Below, piece by piece: positions 31,772 to 33,122 of a stretch of DNA of 33,122 bases. The DNA lies in NCBI RefSeq assembly GCF_030129945.1, contig NZ_JARRAF010000044.1:1-33122 (forward strand), in the 5' to 3' direction. The notes beneath the pieces were generated by a model. That model did no database searches. It was not told the DNA's origin and saw nothing but the letters and a program-made list of their open reading frames with translations. Both the position numbers and the translations under genes were made by a program. Every line of letters starts with the position of its first letter. Position 1 is the stretch's first letter. This stretch comes from Parachitinimonas caeni. GTDB lineage: Bacteria > Pseudomonadota > Gammaproteobacteria > Burkholderiales > Chitinimonadaceae.

Positions 31772-32764
31772 TTAATTTTCCAATGGATTTTCCACTACGC
31801 CCTCAAAACGACGATTGGGCGGTGCGCAGAGCGCTGACAATCCATCGCCGAATGCTGCGTCGCTTGAACAGGGGCGGATGGGAGGGGAGCTTTGGAAGCT
31901 TTGTGGTGATCCATTCAGAGGCTCGGACACCCGTCCATCTGGATAGACCCCGTGTGCGTAGATCGGTTGGCCATAGATCTGGCTTTGCCAGGCTGTCAGA
32001 TTGGTATCGAAGGCATGCATTCGCGTGTCGCCTCCGCACTTGTCCATGTTTTCATACACGCTTGGTGCCCAAATCAGAGGGGCTTGGTTGCCGGCAGGGG
32101 CGCTGGTCAGGAATGTACCGTTGGGGTAGGGGCTGCCCGCGTAAAAAACCACATTCACCGGCTGAGCCTGCTCTTGCAGACAAGCCCAGCCAGATGCCAC
32201 AACCTGATCTTGCCAACCACGCTGCACCCATAACAGCCTGCCGAAGATCTTGGGCGGGGCCTTTTTCTCTTTGATGACAATCTGGGCCATCGTCGGTGAG
32301 GTGATATAAACAGGTTGGCTATTGATGGCAGCGAGCTGGAACTTGCCCTTGAAACCCAGGGAGTAAGTACCGGCAGCGAGCGAAAGCCCTTGCGAGAACT
32401 GAGTGTTGAAGAGGCCATCGGCCAAAGTCAGGCTTTGATTACCGTTGATCTGCAAGGTGACTTCAGGTTTATACCAGTAGGCCAGGCAGTCCTTGCTGGC
32501 CATTCCGTCGAAACTGGTTAGCAGCCGGGCATTGCCGCTGATGCTGACCCAGGCCCTGCCACCGGGCTCAACAGTGTATTCCGCACCGGTTGTGGGGCTG
32601 GTCATTTGCCAGGTGAAATCGCCTGAGGCGAAGCCATTCAGAAAGCAGGGAACATCAGCAGCCGAGGCCTGACCGGCCAGTGCCGAGAAGGCAGCGATAC
32701 CTATCAAGCAGGACAGGGTGCGCAATCTGAAAGCGCGGGCAGGGGTTGAGTGATGAATAGTCAT
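31772..32764 (-). CDS. Secreted hypothetical protein
   Basis: The 330-aa product has a signal peptide (hydrophobic LSCLIGIAAFSALAG, cleavage after QASA near residue 36). I do not recognise a named family. The first half resembles an all-beta domain (FTWQMTSPTTGAEYTVEPGG and TYSLGFKGKFQLA). The second half contains VASGWACLQEQAQPVNVVFY and later YGQPIYAHGVYPDG, a repeated style seen in secreted betaproteobacterial proteins. The last 40 residues, after SEPLNGSP, have unusual composition and may be a frame running on after loss of the native stop. GGAGA precedes the ATG. Confidence 0.65.
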   Translation of the reverse strand: MTIHHSTPARAFRLRTLSCLIGIAAFSALAGQASAADVPCFLNGFASGDFTWQMTSPTTGAEYTVEPGGRAWVSISGNARLLTSFDGMASKDCLAYWYKPEVTLQINGNQSLTLADGLFNTQFSQGLSLAAGTYSLGFKGKFQLAAINSQPVYITSPTMAQIVIKEKKAPPKIFGRLLWVQRGWQDQVVASGWACLQEQAQPVNVVFYAGSPYPNGTFLTSAPAGNQAPLIWAPSVYENMDKCGGDTRMHAFDTNLTAWQSQIYGQPIYAHGVYPDGRVSEPLNGSPQSFQSSPPIRPCSSDAAFGDGLSALCAPPNRRFEGVVENPLEN

Positions 32765-32995
32765 AAATTCTCCTGTTTTTTTGTTTAAAGAAGCGAAGAA
32801 ATAAAACGTGCAGAAAAGGTAACTGCACGAGTGGCCAGGTTTTATGTTTAAAAGACCACAATCAAACCTGGATATTTAGTTCGAATGGTTGTTGGTCGGA
32901 ATTAAGTAAATCAGCCTGTCCGTGCGGGCTGCTGTCAGAGCGATACAGACCTGGCGAGAGGGTGTTCGGGAAAGATTTACTGAATCTCGGCTAGA
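32765..32995. other. Upstream region of the secreted hypothetical gene
   Basis: These 231 bases hold the presumed promoter of the minus-strand secreted protein gene. The part next to the gene is AT-rich (TTTTTTTGTTTAAAG). No gene is supported before the terminal repeat begins. Confidence 0.4.
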
Positions 32996-33117
32996 TGTTG
33001 GGTTCCACCAGATTCCATTCCAAGACGTAGCTGGCCGCTCTATCGGGCCAGAGATCTTTTGCGTAGTCTGATCGCCCAACTTGAGAACCCTTCCTGATCA
33101 TGAGTTACCGCCTGCAC
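32996..33117. repeat. Right copy of the inverted terminal repeat
   Basis: It is the exact reverse complement of bases 1-122. From its inner edge to the last base of the window is exactly 127 bases, a k-mer size used by common short-read assemblers, which suggests that the window ends at an assembly-graph junction inside a multi-copy element. Confidence 0.9.
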
Positions 33118-33122
33118 AGCAA

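Noticed and set aside
1-33117. Whole window as one transposon bounded by its terminal inverted repeats
   Set aside because: The window includes housekeeping dapD and ycaO, no transposase or integrase, and the repeat edge lies at an assembler k-mer length from the end. An assembly break explains it better.

Overview
The window looks like one bounded piece of a betaproteobacterial chromosome, probably a draft-assembly contig. Many of the chromosomal-type proteins (DapD, the YcaO/OsmC fusion, the ZnT9-like transporter, the DHCW cupin) read like those of Neisseriales-type Betaproteobacteria. The genus cannot be fixed from sequence alone. Both ends carry the same 122-base sequence in opposite orientation, so the two sides meet copies of one multi-copy repeat.

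Layout. (1) 1-2438: the repeat end, then a YcaO-type cyclodehydratase-like protein with an N-terminal OsmC domain. (2) 2691-20009, all on the minus strand: a P-type (VirB/Trb) type IV secretion system read in the order virB11, virB2, virB3, virB4, virB6, virB8, virB9, virB10, an unrecognised gene, virB1, a lipoprotein, an unrecognised helical protein, virD4, a zincin-like metalloprotease and an aldo/keto-reductase-domain protein. (3) 20010-21038: about 1 kb of AT-rich non-coding DNA between the divergent virB11 and an 83-aa gene. It holds a perfect FNR-type box, a palindrome and three 11-base-phased repeats. (4) 21039-25149: the small gene, a GFA-family gene cut off by a 265-base MITE-like element, an SPFH-GYF2 protein and a REC-REC-GGDEF protein. 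(5) 25150-29035: dapD, a HAD hydrolase, an alpha/beta hydrolase, a DHCW cupin and a cation-diffusion-facilitator transporter. (6) 29427-32764: a secreted DUF5648-like protein, an acyltransferase-3 membrane protein, a second MITE-like element and a secreted hypothetical protein.

The main interest is the secretion locus. It has a coupling ATPase (VirD4), two further ATPases (VirB4, VirB11), pilin, inner-membrane and core-complex genes. No relaxase or recognisable oriT lies in the window, and there is no TrbJ/VirB5 where this operon type normally carries it. Instead, three non-Trb proteins surround virD4: an intact-tetrad aldo/keto reductase domain, an HExxH metalloprotease and a helical protein. 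All three end in basic tails. Two of the tails share the hexapeptide AQSPSS, encoded with only third-position differences, and two share QDS followed by a basic residue. My inference is a protein-delivering, conjugation-derived T4SS with linked candidate effectors and a shared C-terminal signal, possibly under oxygen control. A conjugative element whose relaxase lies outside the window remains the main alternative.

The rest is ordinary metabolism and accessory genes, with clear traces of a small mobile-element family whose ends begin GGCTCTGTTGACGTTT.
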